Shown here in pieces: positions 25,125 through 33,165 of a stretch of 64,000 bases of DNA (positions are counted from its first letter, which is position 1; every line of letters starts with the position of its first letter). A program made the translations under genes and the position numbers. The notes under the pieces were generated by a model. That model made no database searches. It saw only the letters and a list, made by a program, of their open reading frames with translations, and had not been told where the DNA came from. The stretch comes from Lachnospiraceae bacterium (GTDB lineage: Bacteria; Bacillota; Clostridia; Lachnospirales; Lachnospiraceae): NCBI GenBank assembly GCA_015056865.1, contig SVFM01000014.1, forward strand, positions 1 through 64,000, given 5' to 3'.

Positions 25125-26015
25125 ATGCAGGGGAAACAGATGGATGAGGTATTAAAGAAGGCAGAGGTGCTTATTGAAGCCCTTCCTTACATACAACACT
25201 TTAACCGGAAGATTATTGTTGTGAAATACGGTGGCAGTGCTATGAGCAATGCGCAGCTGCAGAAGAATGTGATCAAGGATGTGACTCTTTTAAAGCTGGT
25301 TGGATTTAAACCCATTATTGTGCACGGCGGCGGTAAGGAGATCAGCAACTGGGTCAAGAAGGTAGGCAAAGAGTCCCAGTTTGTGAACGGTTTGCGCGTA
25401 ACGGATGCAGAGACCATGGAGATCGCAGAGATGGTACTCAATAAAGTGAACAAGAATCTGGTATCCATGGTGCAGGAACTGGGTGTAAAAGCTGTTGGTG
25501 TCAGTGGCAAGGACGGCGGCCTTTTGCAGGTGGAAAAGAAATATGCGGACGGTCAGGATATCGGCTTTGTGGGAGAGATCACCAAGGTGGATCCCAAGGT
25601 GCTCTATGACCTTTTGGAGAAGGACTTTTTACCGATTGTAGCACCCATCGGCCTGGATGATGCTTTCCAGACCTACAACATCAATGCAGATGATGCAGCC
25701 TGTGCGGTGGCAAAGGCTGTTGGTGCTGAGAAACTGGCCTTCCTGACGGATATTGAGGGACTGTACAGAGACATCAATGATAAAGCTTCCTTTATTTCCA
25801 GACTGACCGCATCCCAGGCCCAGGAACTGGTAAGTGGCGGTTACATCGGCGGCGGCATGCTGCCCAAGCTGAGCAACTGCATCAACGCCATCCGGGGCGG
25901 TGTAAACAGAGTGCACATTCTGGACGGCCGGATCCCTCATTGTCTGTTGCTTGAAATATTTACCAATGAAGGAATCGGTACCGCCATGATCTCTGATGAG
26001 GAAGGAGTAGTGTAG
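25125..26015 (+). CDS. argB: Acetylglutamate kinase
   Basis: A 296-residue amino acid kinase that phosphorylates N-acetylglutamate, the second step of arginine synthesis and often the feedback-inhibited one. [10 protein letters not shown] is the phosphate-binding start, [11 protein letters not shown] contacts the substrate, and the ending [15 protein letters not shown] is diagnostic. The N-terminal extension ([22 protein letters not shown]) resembles the helix of arginine-sensitive hexameric enzymes. It lies 23 nt after argJ and 1 nt before argD. Confidence 0.96.
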   Translation: MQGKQMDEVLKKAEVLIEALPYIQHFNRKIIVVKYGGSAMSNAQLQKNVIKDVTLLKLVGFKPIIVHGGGKEISNWVKKVGKESQFVNGLRVTDAETMEIAEMVLNKVNKNLVSMVQELGVKAVGVSGKDGGLLQVEKKYADGQDIGFVGEITKVDPKVLYDLLEKDFLPIVAPIGLDDAFQTYNINADDAACAVAKAVGAEKLAFLTDIEGLYRDINDKASFISRLTASQAQELVSGGYIGGGMLPKLSNCINAIRGGVNRVHILDGRIPHCLLLEIFTNEGIGTAMISDEEGVV

Positions 26016-26016
26016 T

Positions 26017-27198
26017 ATGATGCAGGCATATATTGAAGAAGCCGAAAAGGCCCTTCTTCACACCTATAACCGCTATCAGGTGGTACTGGACAAAGGAGAA
26101 GGTGTCTATCTGTATGATATTGAAGGCAAGAAATATCTGGACTTTGTTTCCGGTATCGCAGTCTTTGCCTTGGGCTACAAGAATCAGGCTTACAATGACG
26201 CATTGAAGGAGCAGATTGACAAAGTAATTCACACTTCCAACTATTATTATAACGTGCCTACCATAGAGGCGGCAAAGAAGTTAAAGAAGGTATCCGGTAT
26301 GGATCGGGTATTTTTCACCAACTCCGGTGCGGAGGCCATTGAGGGTGCCATCAAGGCGGCCAGAAAATATGCATATTTAAAGGACGGCAGCACGGACCAT
26401 GAGATCATTGCCATGAACCATTCCTTCCACGGCAGGACCATGGGTGCTTTGTCTGTGACCGGCAATCCTAAGTACAGGGAAGCCTTTGAGCCGGGCATCG
26501 GCAATATCAGGTTCGCCGATATGAATGATTTTGACAGTGTGCTGGCCTGTGTAAATGACAAGACCTGTGCCATCTTGTTTGAGACAGTGCAGGGTGAAGG
26601 CGGTATCTATCCTGCAACCCAGGAGTTTTTGGAAAAGGTACGGGCTCTCTGTGATGAGAAAGATATTCTTTTGATCCTGGATGAGATCCAGTGCGGCATG
26701 GGTCGTACCGGCTATATGTATGCTTGGCAGAAGTACGGTGTGAAGCCTGACATTATGACCACGGCCAAGGCACTTGGCTGCGGTGTTCCGGTGGGTGCCT
26801 TTTTGATGACGGAGAAGGTAGGAGCGCATTCTCTGGTAGCAGGGGATCACGGTACCACTTACGGCGGGAATCCTCTGGCAGGTGCGGCCATCAACAAAGT
26901 GCTTGATTTATTTGAGGAGAATCATATAATAGAACATGTGAGAGAAGTGGCGCCATATCTGGAGCAGAAGCTGGATGAACTGGCTGCAAAACATGATTAC
27001 ATTCAGACCAGAAGGGGAGCGGGGCTGATGCAGGGATTGGTCTGCAAGGGGCCGGTTTCTGAGATCATTAACCGGGCACTGGAAAAGGGGCTGATCCTGA
27101 TCAACGCGGGAACAAATATCATTCGTTTTGTACCGCCGCTTGTGATCACTAGGGAAAATATTGATGATATGGTGGCGATTCTGGATACTTGCTTCTAG
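26017..27198 (+). CDS. argD: Acetylornithine aminotransferase
   Basis: PLP-dependent class III aminotransferase (393 residues) converting N-acetylglutamate semialdehyde to N-acetylornithine. GVYLYDIEGKKYLDFVSGIAV begins the fold, NSGAEAIEGAIKAAR binds the cofactor phosphate, ILDEIQCGMGRTG holds the PLP-ring aspartate and K251 in TTAKALGCG is the Schiff-base lysine. It starts at ATGATG 1 nt after the argB stop and completes the GNAT-argJ-argB-argD run. argC and argF are not in this window. Confidence 0.94.
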   Translation: MMQAYIEEAEKALLHTYNRYQVVLDKGEGVYLYDIEGKKYLDFVSGIAVFALGYKNQAYNDALKEQIDKVIHTSNYYYNVPTIEAAKKLKKVSGMDRVFFTNSGAEAIEGAIKAARKYAYLKDGSTDHEIIAMNHSFHGRTMGALSVTGNPKYREAFEPGIGNIRFADMNDFDSVLACVNDKTCAILFETVQGEGGIYPATQEFLEKVRALCDEKDILLILDEIQCGMGRTGYMYAWQKYGVKPDIMTTAKALGCGVPVGAFLMTEKVGAHSLVAGDHGTTYGGNPLAGAAINKVLDLFEENHIIEHVREVAPYLEQKLDELAAKHDYIQTRRGAGLMQGLVCKGPVSEIINRALEKGLILINAGTNIIRFVPPLVITRENIDDMVAILDTCF

Positions 27199-27225
27199 AA
27201 GCGGCATCGGGAATGGGAGGACTTG

Positions 27226-28608
27226 GTGGGGCTGAAAACAAGGCTTTTATCAGTAGGAATGATTGCCTGTCTGTTGGCGGGAACGTGTTATGTGGGACTT
27301 AGCGGAATGGAGATGCGGCAGGAGCCGGAGGAAATACAGGAAGCTGCGCCGGATAAGGAGACCATATATTTTTGGTATTCTGACAGCAGTATGACAGATT
27401 ATCTGAATAGTGCGGCTGTAACTTTTGGTCAAGAGAATGATGTGAGAGTGATTCCTAAGCTGGTATCCGACAGTGCATATCTGGAGGAGATCCATCGGGC
27501 GTCTTTGGAGGATAAGCAGGTGCCGGATGTGTATATGCTGAGCAATGATTCCCTCGGAAAGGCTTATCTGGCGGGATTGGCATCCAGAATTCAGGATACG
27601 CAGGGGCTTTGTACCACGGAAAATTTTCCCCAGACCGCCCTTTCGGCAGTGACTTACCGGGATAAGTTGGTTGCCTATCCTTATTACTATGAGACCAGCG
27701 CCCTTTTGTATAATAAGACTTATTTGGAGGAATGGACGGCTGCCCAGTTGACTGCCCAGAAGGAGCAGGAGGGTGAGCAGGAACCTGGGACAGAGGGAAA
27801 CGATGGGGATGATGGAGATGAGCGGCTGGAGATTACCCAGCAGCAGATTGAAGCCGGCATCCCTGTGAATATGGATGAACTTTTAGCCTTTGCAGACAAT
27901 TATGACGCACCTGAAAATGTAGAGGCGGTTCTGAAGTGGGATGTGTCAGACATTTTTTACAACTACTATTTTGTGGGAGAATATATGAATGTCGGCGGTG
28001 AGGCCGGCGATGATGTAAAAAGCATTGACATCTATAATGATGAGGCCAAAAGGTGCTTGGAGATTTATCAGGCTTTGAACCAATTTTTCTCCATTGATGC
28101 AGATGCAGTTGATTATGAAACTGTGCTGCAGGAATTCATAGAAGGCAAGTTGGTTTTCACGGTTGTGACGCCGGATGCAGTGGAGGTGTTGGAGCAGGCC
28201 AAGGAGGAGGGCACTTTTGCTTATGAGTATGGTGTTGCAACTATGCCTATGCCCAGCGCAGAGTTAAGGGGACGGTCCCTGTCAGTGACAAGCAGTGTGG
28301 TGATCAACGGCTATTCCGATCACAAAGAGTTGGCCAATGAATTTGCCGCTTTTCTGACCGAAGACTACCTGGATAACTTGTATGAAAGAACAGGCAAGCT
28401 GTCAGCCAACCTTTCAGCCAATACAGACAAGGAACACCTGATGACCTTTATGGAAGAATACAAGAACTCCATATCTCTGCCGAAGATGATCGAGACCAGC
28501 AATTTCTGGATTCATCTGGAAGTAGCGTTTGCGCGGATATGGGCCGGTGAGGATGTGGAAACTCAGCTACAGGCTCTGTCAGCTCAGATATTATCGCAGG
28601 TAGAATAA
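27226..28608 (+). CDS. Extracellular solute-binding protein (family 1)
   Basis: An exported protein of about 460 residues with an N-terminal signal segment (LLSVGMIACLLAGTCYVG) but no canonical lipobox directly before a cysteine. The body matches ABC solute-binding proteins for sugars or oligosaccharides (IYFWYSDSSMTDYLNSAA..VPDVYMLSND..YPYYYETSALLYNKTYLEEW). An acidic insert (EGNDGDDGDE) lies near residue 195. No permease or ATPase gene is adjacent, so it is an orphan. GGGAGG fits the GTG at 27226; the TTG at 27223 would be too close. It follows argD by 27 nt and may be transcribed with it. Confidence 0.8.
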   Translation: MGLKTRLLSVGMIACLLAGTCYVGLSGMEMRQEPEEIQEAAPDKETIYFWYSDSSMTDYLNSAAVTFGQENDVRVIPKLVSDSAYLEEIHRASLEDKQVPDVYMLSNDSLGKAYLAGLASRIQDTQGLCTTENFPQTALSAVTYRDKLVAYPYYYETSALLYNKTYLEEWTAAQLTAQKEQEGEQEPGTEGNDGDDGDERLEITQQQIEAGIPVNMDELLAFADNYDAPENVEAVLKWDVSDIFYNYYFVGEYMNVGGEAGDDVKSIDIYNDEAKRCLEIYQALNQFFSIDADAVDYETVLQEFIEGKLVFTVVTPDAVEVLEQAKEEGTFAYEYGVATMPMPSAELRGRSLSVTSSVVINGYSDHKELANEFAAFLTEDYLDNLYERTGKLSANLSANTDKEHLMTFMEEYKNSISLPKMIETSNFWIHLEVAFARIWAGEDVETQLQALSAQILSQVE

Positions 28609-28659
28609 TTTATAGAATAATAAACCAATCATGTGGGTAAACTAATTTCAGATGTGTAC

Positions 28660-28841
28660 GCCCCGGGTGATTTCGAAGGCCAAAGGACTGGGTGCAGGGC
28701 CAAAGGAAGGCACTTGATTTTTCAAGCATTTATGCGCAGAAAAATCTTAGTACCGCTGCGTTTTTCACGGAGTGAGAACGTGCCTGAGCCGCTCCCTTTT
28801 GCCCCGCGCCTTTGTCTTATGACTTATGAAAACACCCCGAG
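28660..28841 (+). repeat. Large intergenic hairpin element, copy D (divergent)
   Basis: A more decayed relative of copies A-C. Arms CCCGGGTGATTTC..CAAAGG pair loosely with CCTTTG..TTTTCACACCCCG-like sequence on the other side (AAAACACCCCGAG). The 3' core TTTTTCACGGAGTGAGAACGTGCC aligns to TCTTTCACGGAGCGAAAGCGTGTCC of the others. The loop GTGAGAAC keeps a GNRA-like tetraloop while its closing pair changes from C-G to T-A, a compensatory change. It lies between the solute-binding protein gene and the DMT gene; the track ORF 28633-28872 inside it is spurious. Confidence 0.65.
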
Positions 28842-28868
28842 TGCGAGGACATCGGAAAGGAGACCTAC

Positions 28869-29300
28869 ATGATTGGTTTTTTTATTGCACTGCTTTCCGG
28901 TGCGCTAATGAGTATTCAGGGAGTGTTTAACACCCAGGTGACCAAGGCGTCCAGTATCTGGGTGGCAAATGCTTTTGTGCAGTTTACGGCCCTTTTATTT
29001 TGTCTTGCAGTCTGGGTTTTTACGGATCGGAGTTCGTTAACTGCAGTAGTCAAGACGGAACCTAAATATATGCTGCTGGGAGGATGTATCGGAGCTCTGA
29101 TCACATATACGGTGATCAAAAGCATGGAGAATCTGGGACCTGCCAGAGCGGTGATGTTGATTGTGGTAGCGCAGCTGTTGGTGGCCTATATCATTGAATT
29201 GTTTGGGTGGTTCGGAGTAGAAAAGCAACCCTTGGAGATCCGTAAAATTTTGGGTATGGCACTGGCCATTGTGGGGATAGTTATTTTTAAATGGAAATAG
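28869..29300 (+). CDS. DMT_YdcZ family small transporter
   Basis: A 143-residue membrane protein with about five helices, matching the YdcZ-type half-size drug/metabolite transporter family (FIALLSGALMSIQGVFNTQVTK near the start; MENLGPARAVMLIVVAQLLVAYIIE; KILGMALAIVGIVIFKWK at the end). Such proteins act as pairs or dimers; only one copy is present. GAAAGGAG precedes the ATG. It lies directly after hairpin D and before comEA. Substrate unknown. Confidence 0.82.
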   Translation: MIGFFIALLSGALMSIQGVFNTQVTKASSIWVANAFVQFTALLFCLAVWVFTDRSSLTAVVKTEPKYMLLGGCIGALITYTVIKSMENLGPARAVMLIVVAQLLVAYIIELFGWFGVEKQPLEIRKILGMALAIVGIVIFKWK

Positions 29301-29397
29301 AAATACGCTTGTAAAATAAAAGCATTTGTCATACAATAAAAGCAGACGGCATAGAGAGGCGCTCCTTGACTTGGGGAAAGAGGAAAGGAGTTATGCG

Positions 29398-29976
29398 ATG
29401 AAGGAAAAGAATAAAAGAAACCTATTGCCGGCAGTGCTGTGTGCAATGCTTTTTTTGTCTGCCTGCGGGCAGGAACAGATCACCTTGGAGCAGGTGCTGG
29501 CAGAGCAGGCAGGACAAAATCCAACGGTTCAAGTGCAGGAAAAGAGCAGCATTTGGGTACATATATGCGGTGCAGTTCGGTATCCCGGGATTTATGAGAT
29601 GGAAGCGGGCAGCAGGATTTATGATGTGATTCAGGCGGCCGGAGGTTTTACGGAGGATGCAGATACCGGATTTCATAATTTGGCCCAGATGGTAACAGAT
29701 GAGATGCAAGTATTAATACCAACCCTGGAGGAAGCAAAAGAGCAAGGAAGTTTGCGGACAGAGATTACAGAGCAAAGTGGACGGATCAATATTAATACAG
29801 CTTCTGCCCAGCAGCTGCAGAAACTACCCGGCATCGGAGAGAGCAAGGCACTTGATATTATTGCCTACCGGGAAAAGTATGGCGGATTTGAGGATATCCG
29901 TCAGATCATGGAAGTAAGCGGTATTAAGAACGCAGTGTTTGAAAAGATAGAACCATTGATCACAGTGGGAAAGTAA
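29398..29976 (+). CDS. comEA: ComEA-like DNA-binding lipoprotein (SLBB plus helix-hairpin-helix)
   Basis: A 192-residue protein with a type II signal peptide: FLSAC puts the lipidated cysteine at C23. A SLBB domain follows (IWVHICGAVRYPGIYEMEAG, ~52-110), then two helix-hairpin-helix motifs (ININTASAQQLQKLPGIGESKALDIIAYR, ~132-165), the DNA-binding part of ComEA that hands incoming DNA to ComEC. The ATG at 29398 follows AGGAAAGGAG. Most ComEA proteins are held by a membrane helix, so a lipid anchor is notable. comEC lies about 3.2 kb downstream on the same strand. Confidence 0.9.
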   Translation: MKEKNKRNLLPAVLCAMLFLSACGQEQITLEQVLAEQAGQNPTVQVQEKSSIWVHICGAVRYPGIYEMEAGSRIYDVIQAAGGFTEDADTGFHNLAQMVTDEMQVLIPTLEEAKEQGSLRTEITEQSGRININTASAQQLQKLPGIGESKALDIIAYREKYGGFEDIRQIMEVSGIKNAVFEKIEPLITVGK

Positions 29977-30006
29977 ATAGCATCTGTAGAGTACAGGAGG
30001 AAGTGT

Positions 30007-30696
30007 ATGAGTAAGAAAGTCTTGGTTGTGGATGATGAAAAGTTGATCGTTAAGGGGATCAAATTCAGTTTAGAGCAGGATGGTATGGAAGTGGATGTAG
30101 CATATGATGGGGAAGAAGCCTTGGAATATGCGGCAAACAATGAGTACGATATCATTCTTTTGGACATCATGTTGCCCAAACTGAGCGGCATGGAAGTGTG
30201 CCAGCAGATCAGAGAATATTCCAATGTTCCCATTATCATGCTAACTGCAAAAGGGGATGATATGGATAAGATACTGGGACTGGAATACGGTGCAGATGAT
30301 TATATCACCAAACCTTTTAACATATTGGAAGTCAAGGCAAGAATGAAGGCAATTTTGCGGCGTCTGGAGCCCAAAAAGGAAGAAAGTAAGGCAAGGATCA
30401 TTGAGAGTGGAGATATGCAGGTAGACTGTGAGAGCAGACGCGTATACATCCAGGGAAAAGAGATCCGGCTTACAGCCAAAGAATTCGAGGTGTTGGAGCT
30501 TCTGATCCAGAATCCTAATAAAGTGTACAGTCGGGAAAGTTTGTTGAATCTGGTGTGGGGAGCAGATTACCCCGGTGATGTGCGTACAGTGGATGTACAT
30601 ATCAGAAGGCTAAGGGAGAAAGTCGAGAAAAATCCCGGTGAGCCCAGATATGTCCACACTAAGTGGGGTATAGGTTACTATTTTTGTGTTGAGTAG
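30007..30696 (+). CDS. OmpR/PhoB-family response regulator
   Basis: A 229-residue regulator with an N-terminal receiver (phospho-acceptor D53 in LLDIMLP, DD at 9-10, T in MLTAKG, K in ITKPF) and a C-terminal winged helix ending in VDVHIRRLREKVEKNPGEPRYVHTKWGIGYYF. AGGAGG precedes the ATG. Together with the next gene it forms a two-component system. The sequence and the following GerMN lipoprotein gene resemble WalR/YycF-like arrangements, but the WalHIJ partners are absent, so the identity is not certain. Confidence 0.92.
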   Translation: MSKKVLVVDDEKLIVKGIKFSLEQDGMEVDVAYDGEEALEYAANNEYDIILLDIMLPKLSGMEVCQQIREYSNVPIIMLTAKGDDMDKILGLEYGADDYITKPFNILEVKARMKAILRRLEPKKEESKARIIESGDMQVDCESRRVYIQGKEIRLTAKEFEVLELLIQNPNKVYSRESLLNLVWGADYPGDVRTVDVHIRRLREKVEKNPGEPRYVHTKWGIGYYFCVE

Positions 30697-30708
30697 GGAC
30701 TAAGGCAG

Positions 30709-32181
30709 ATGGAACAAAAGTGGAAGGAATGGCTTGGAAAAATTAAATTCGTGCGCAGCTTACGGGTGCGTATCTTTTTCATTATCTTGGTGTCAGGTAT
30801 TGCTTCCAGTCTGCTGATGGGCTATGCTGTGCTGCGAAATTATGAGGAACGCGCTGTTTCACTTCGCACAGCAGTGGTACAGAATCAACTATTAATTTTG
30901 GCAAATCACTTGATTCATTATGATTATCTGCAGAGCAATACTTCTGAGACCATCAATGCAGAATTGGAGATGCTTTCCAATCTCTATGATGGAAGGGTGC
31001 TCATTATCGGCGGAGATTTCAAGGTAGTACGAGATACCTACGGTGTCAGCGATGGAAAGATCATGGTTTCCGAGGAAGTGATCCGCTGTTTCCAGGGAGA
31101 AAGTCTGTCCAAGTATTATCCGGAATTAGGCTATATACAGATTACAACTCCCATTAAGGAGACGGTCAAAGTAACCACCAATTCCGGGGAGAAAGAAACG
31201 GTTGTAGTGCGCGGTGCTATGCTCACCAGCATATCCAACGAAAATATTGCGGCCATCAAGGATGTGATGAAACACAATGTTTTTATCATGGAAGTGGTGC
31301 TGACCTTTGGTATTTTTGCCATCGCTATTGCCATGTCCAAGGCTATGACCAGGCCCTTTGAGAGAGTTACAGAGGCGATCAGCGCCGTAAAAGCCGGATA
31401 TACCAATGAAAATATTTCCGTGTCTGACTACACTGAGACCATACATATTGTGGATGCGTTCAACCAGTTGCTCAGCCGCATGCGTGTGCTGGATGAGAGC
31501 CGTCAGGAGTTTGTATCCAATGTGTCCCATGAATTAAAGACCCCATTGACGTCTATGAAAGTGTTGGCAGATTCTTTGTTAACCCAGCCCGAAGCCCCGG
31601 CAGAATTGTATAAGGAGTTTTTGGAGGACATAGCGGCGGAGATTGACAGAGAAAACCGGATCATCAATGATCTGCTGGCCCTTGTAAAAATGGACAAGAC
31701 GGCGGCTGAGCTGAATATTACCTCTGTCAATATGAATGAATTACTGGAACTGATCCTGAAGCGTCTCAGGCCCATTGCCCGAAAGCGAGATGTGGAGATT
31801 GTATTTGAGAGTATCCGGCCGGTTATGGCGGAGGTGGATGAGGTAAAGATTACTTTAGCCATAACCAATCTGGTGGAAAATGCAATCAAGTATAACAATG
31901 AGCATGGCTGGGTAAAGGTAATATTGGATGCGGATCATCAGGAGGTTCTGATAGAGGTTACCGATTCCGGTATCGGAATTCCGGAAGAAGCGCTGGCGCA
32001 TATCTATGAACGTTTTTACCGGGTCGATAAGTCTCATTCCAGAGAGATTGGAGGAACCGGTCTGGGGCTTTCCATTACCAGAAATGTGGTGCTGATGCAT
32101 CGAGGTACGATCTCTGTCAGCAGTACAATGGGCGAGGGCACTTGTTTTAAAGTGGCAATTCCTTTGAATTATATTGTCTGA
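30709..32181 (+). CDS. Sensor histidine kinase
   Basis: A membrane kinase of 490 residues. One helix near the start and another at about 190-210 flank an extracellular sensor of ~145 residues. A HAMP segment follows (MTRPFERVTEAISAVKAGY), then the HisKA box FVSNVSHELKTPL with phospho-acceptor H274, and HATPase motifs NLVENAIKYN, DSGIGIP and GTGLGLSI. It starts 12 nt after the response regulator, its likely partner. The sensor domain class is not recognised; WalK-type kinases often also have a PAS domain, which I do not see. Confidence 0.92.
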   Translation: MEQKWKEWLGKIKFVRSLRVRIFFIILVSGIASSLLMGYAVLRNYEERAVSLRTAVVQNQLLILANHLIHYDYLQSNTSETINAELEMLSNLYDGRVLIIGGDFKVVRDTYGVSDGKIMVSEEVIRCFQGESLSKYYPELGYIQITTPIKETVKVTTNSGEKETVVVRGAMLTSISNENIAAIKDVMKHNVFIMEVVLTFGIFAIAIAMSKAMTRPFERVTEAISAVKAGYTNENISVSDYTETIHIVDAFNQLLSRMRVLDESRQEFVSNVSHELKTPLTSMKVLADSLLTQPEAPAELYKEFLEDIAAEIDRENRIINDLLALVKMDKTAAELNITSVNMNELLELILKRLRPIARKRDVEIVFESIRPVMAEVDEVKITLAITNLVENAIKYNNEHGWVKVILDADHQEVLIEVTDSGIGIPEEALAHIYERFYRVDKSHSREIGGTGLGLSITRNVVLMHRGTISVSSTMGEGTCFKVAIPLNYIV

Positions 32182-32203
32182 ATACTATGCGAAAGGAAAA
32201 AGT

Positions 32204-33133
32204 ATGAGAAAAGCAGTCAGCCTGTTTTTGATCAACTGCATAATATGGTGTCTGGCAGCCTGTGGACATTCGCAGAATTCCATGGGTGCGGGGGAAGTTG
32301 GCCTGTATTATCTGAGTACTTCCCAGACGAAATTGGAAATGCATGAGTATGTGCTACAGAGCAGAAATCTGGAGGAACAGGTGCAGGAGGTGCTGGTGCA
32401 GCTTTCCACAGTGCCGGATAAATTGGAATATGTGGCACCTTTTTCTCTTGGCATATCGGTGCTCTCTCACAAGGTGCAGGAGGGAAAGCTTCTGCTTGAT
32501 CTGAGTGAGAGTTATAAAAGTTTGAAGCCAACCACGGAAGTGCTGGTCCGTGCGGCTATCGTGCGAAGTTTTACCCAGTTGAAGGGAATCGATCAGGTAT
32601 CTGTCACCATCGCAGGTGAGTCTCTCCATGACAGTCTGGGTAATGTGGTGGGAAGCATGTCGGCAGATATGTTCATTGATAATCCGCTGAATACCACAAA
32701 CAATTATGAAAAGATGCGTCTAAAATTGTATTATGCAAACGAAGCAGGTGATGAACTGGTTGGAGTATACAAGACTTTGTATCACAATAGCAATGTGCCT
32801 GTGGAGCGACTGATTGTAGAAGAGATTTTGTCAGGGCCCGGAGCGGGATTTTCGGAAGTATACCCAACCCTGAATTCGGATACCAAGGTACTGAATATTA
32901 CTGTGAAGGACGGAATCTGCTATGTGAATCTGGACAAGGCATTTTTGACACAGGTTCACAGTGTTTCAGCAGACGTGGCAATTTATTCCATTGTCAATTC
33001 CCTGGTAGAGACTAAAAATGTCAGTAAGGTGCAGATCCTGATAGAGGGCAACACCAATCTGACGTATCGAGAAACTTATAGCCTGAAAACAGTGTTTGAG
33101 CGGAATCTGGATATTATTTCAGATGACAATTAG
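32204..33133 (+). CDS. GerMN-domain lipoprotein
   Basis: A 309-residue lipoprotein: CLAAC places the lipidated cysteine at C20. It carries two GerMN domains, each with the typical GKLLLDLSESYKSL / GICYVNLDKAFLTQ type strand. GerM-like proteins act in sporulation and germination at the cell envelope. GAAAGGAA precedes the ATG at 32204; the track frame from 32174 overlaps the kinase. It follows the kinase by 22 nt and comEC comes 32 nt later, so one operon is likely. It could be an accessory of the two-component system. Confidence 0.88.
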   Translation: MRKAVSLFLINCIIWCLAACGHSQNSMGAGEVGLYYLSTSQTKLEMHEYVLQSRNLEEQVQEVLVQLSTVPDKLEYVAPFSLGISVLSHKVQEGKLLLDLSESYKSLKPTTEVLVRAAIVRSFTQLKGIDQVSVTIAGESLHDSLGNVVGSMSADMFIDNPLNTTNNYEKMRLKLYYANEAGDELVGVYKTLYHNSNVPVERLIVEEILSGPGAGFSEVYPTLNSDTKVLNITVKDGICYVNLDKAFLTQVHSVSADVAIYSIVNSLVETKNVSKVQILIEGNTNLTYRETYSLKTVFERNLDIISDDN

Positions 33134-33165
33134 CAGGAAATGAGAGGTGCACGATCAAAAACAGT

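Noticed and set aside
28633-28872. 79-codon ORF before the DMT transporter gene
   Set aside because: It lies wholly within hairpin element D, has no ribosome binding site and its translation looks like structured non-coding sequence.
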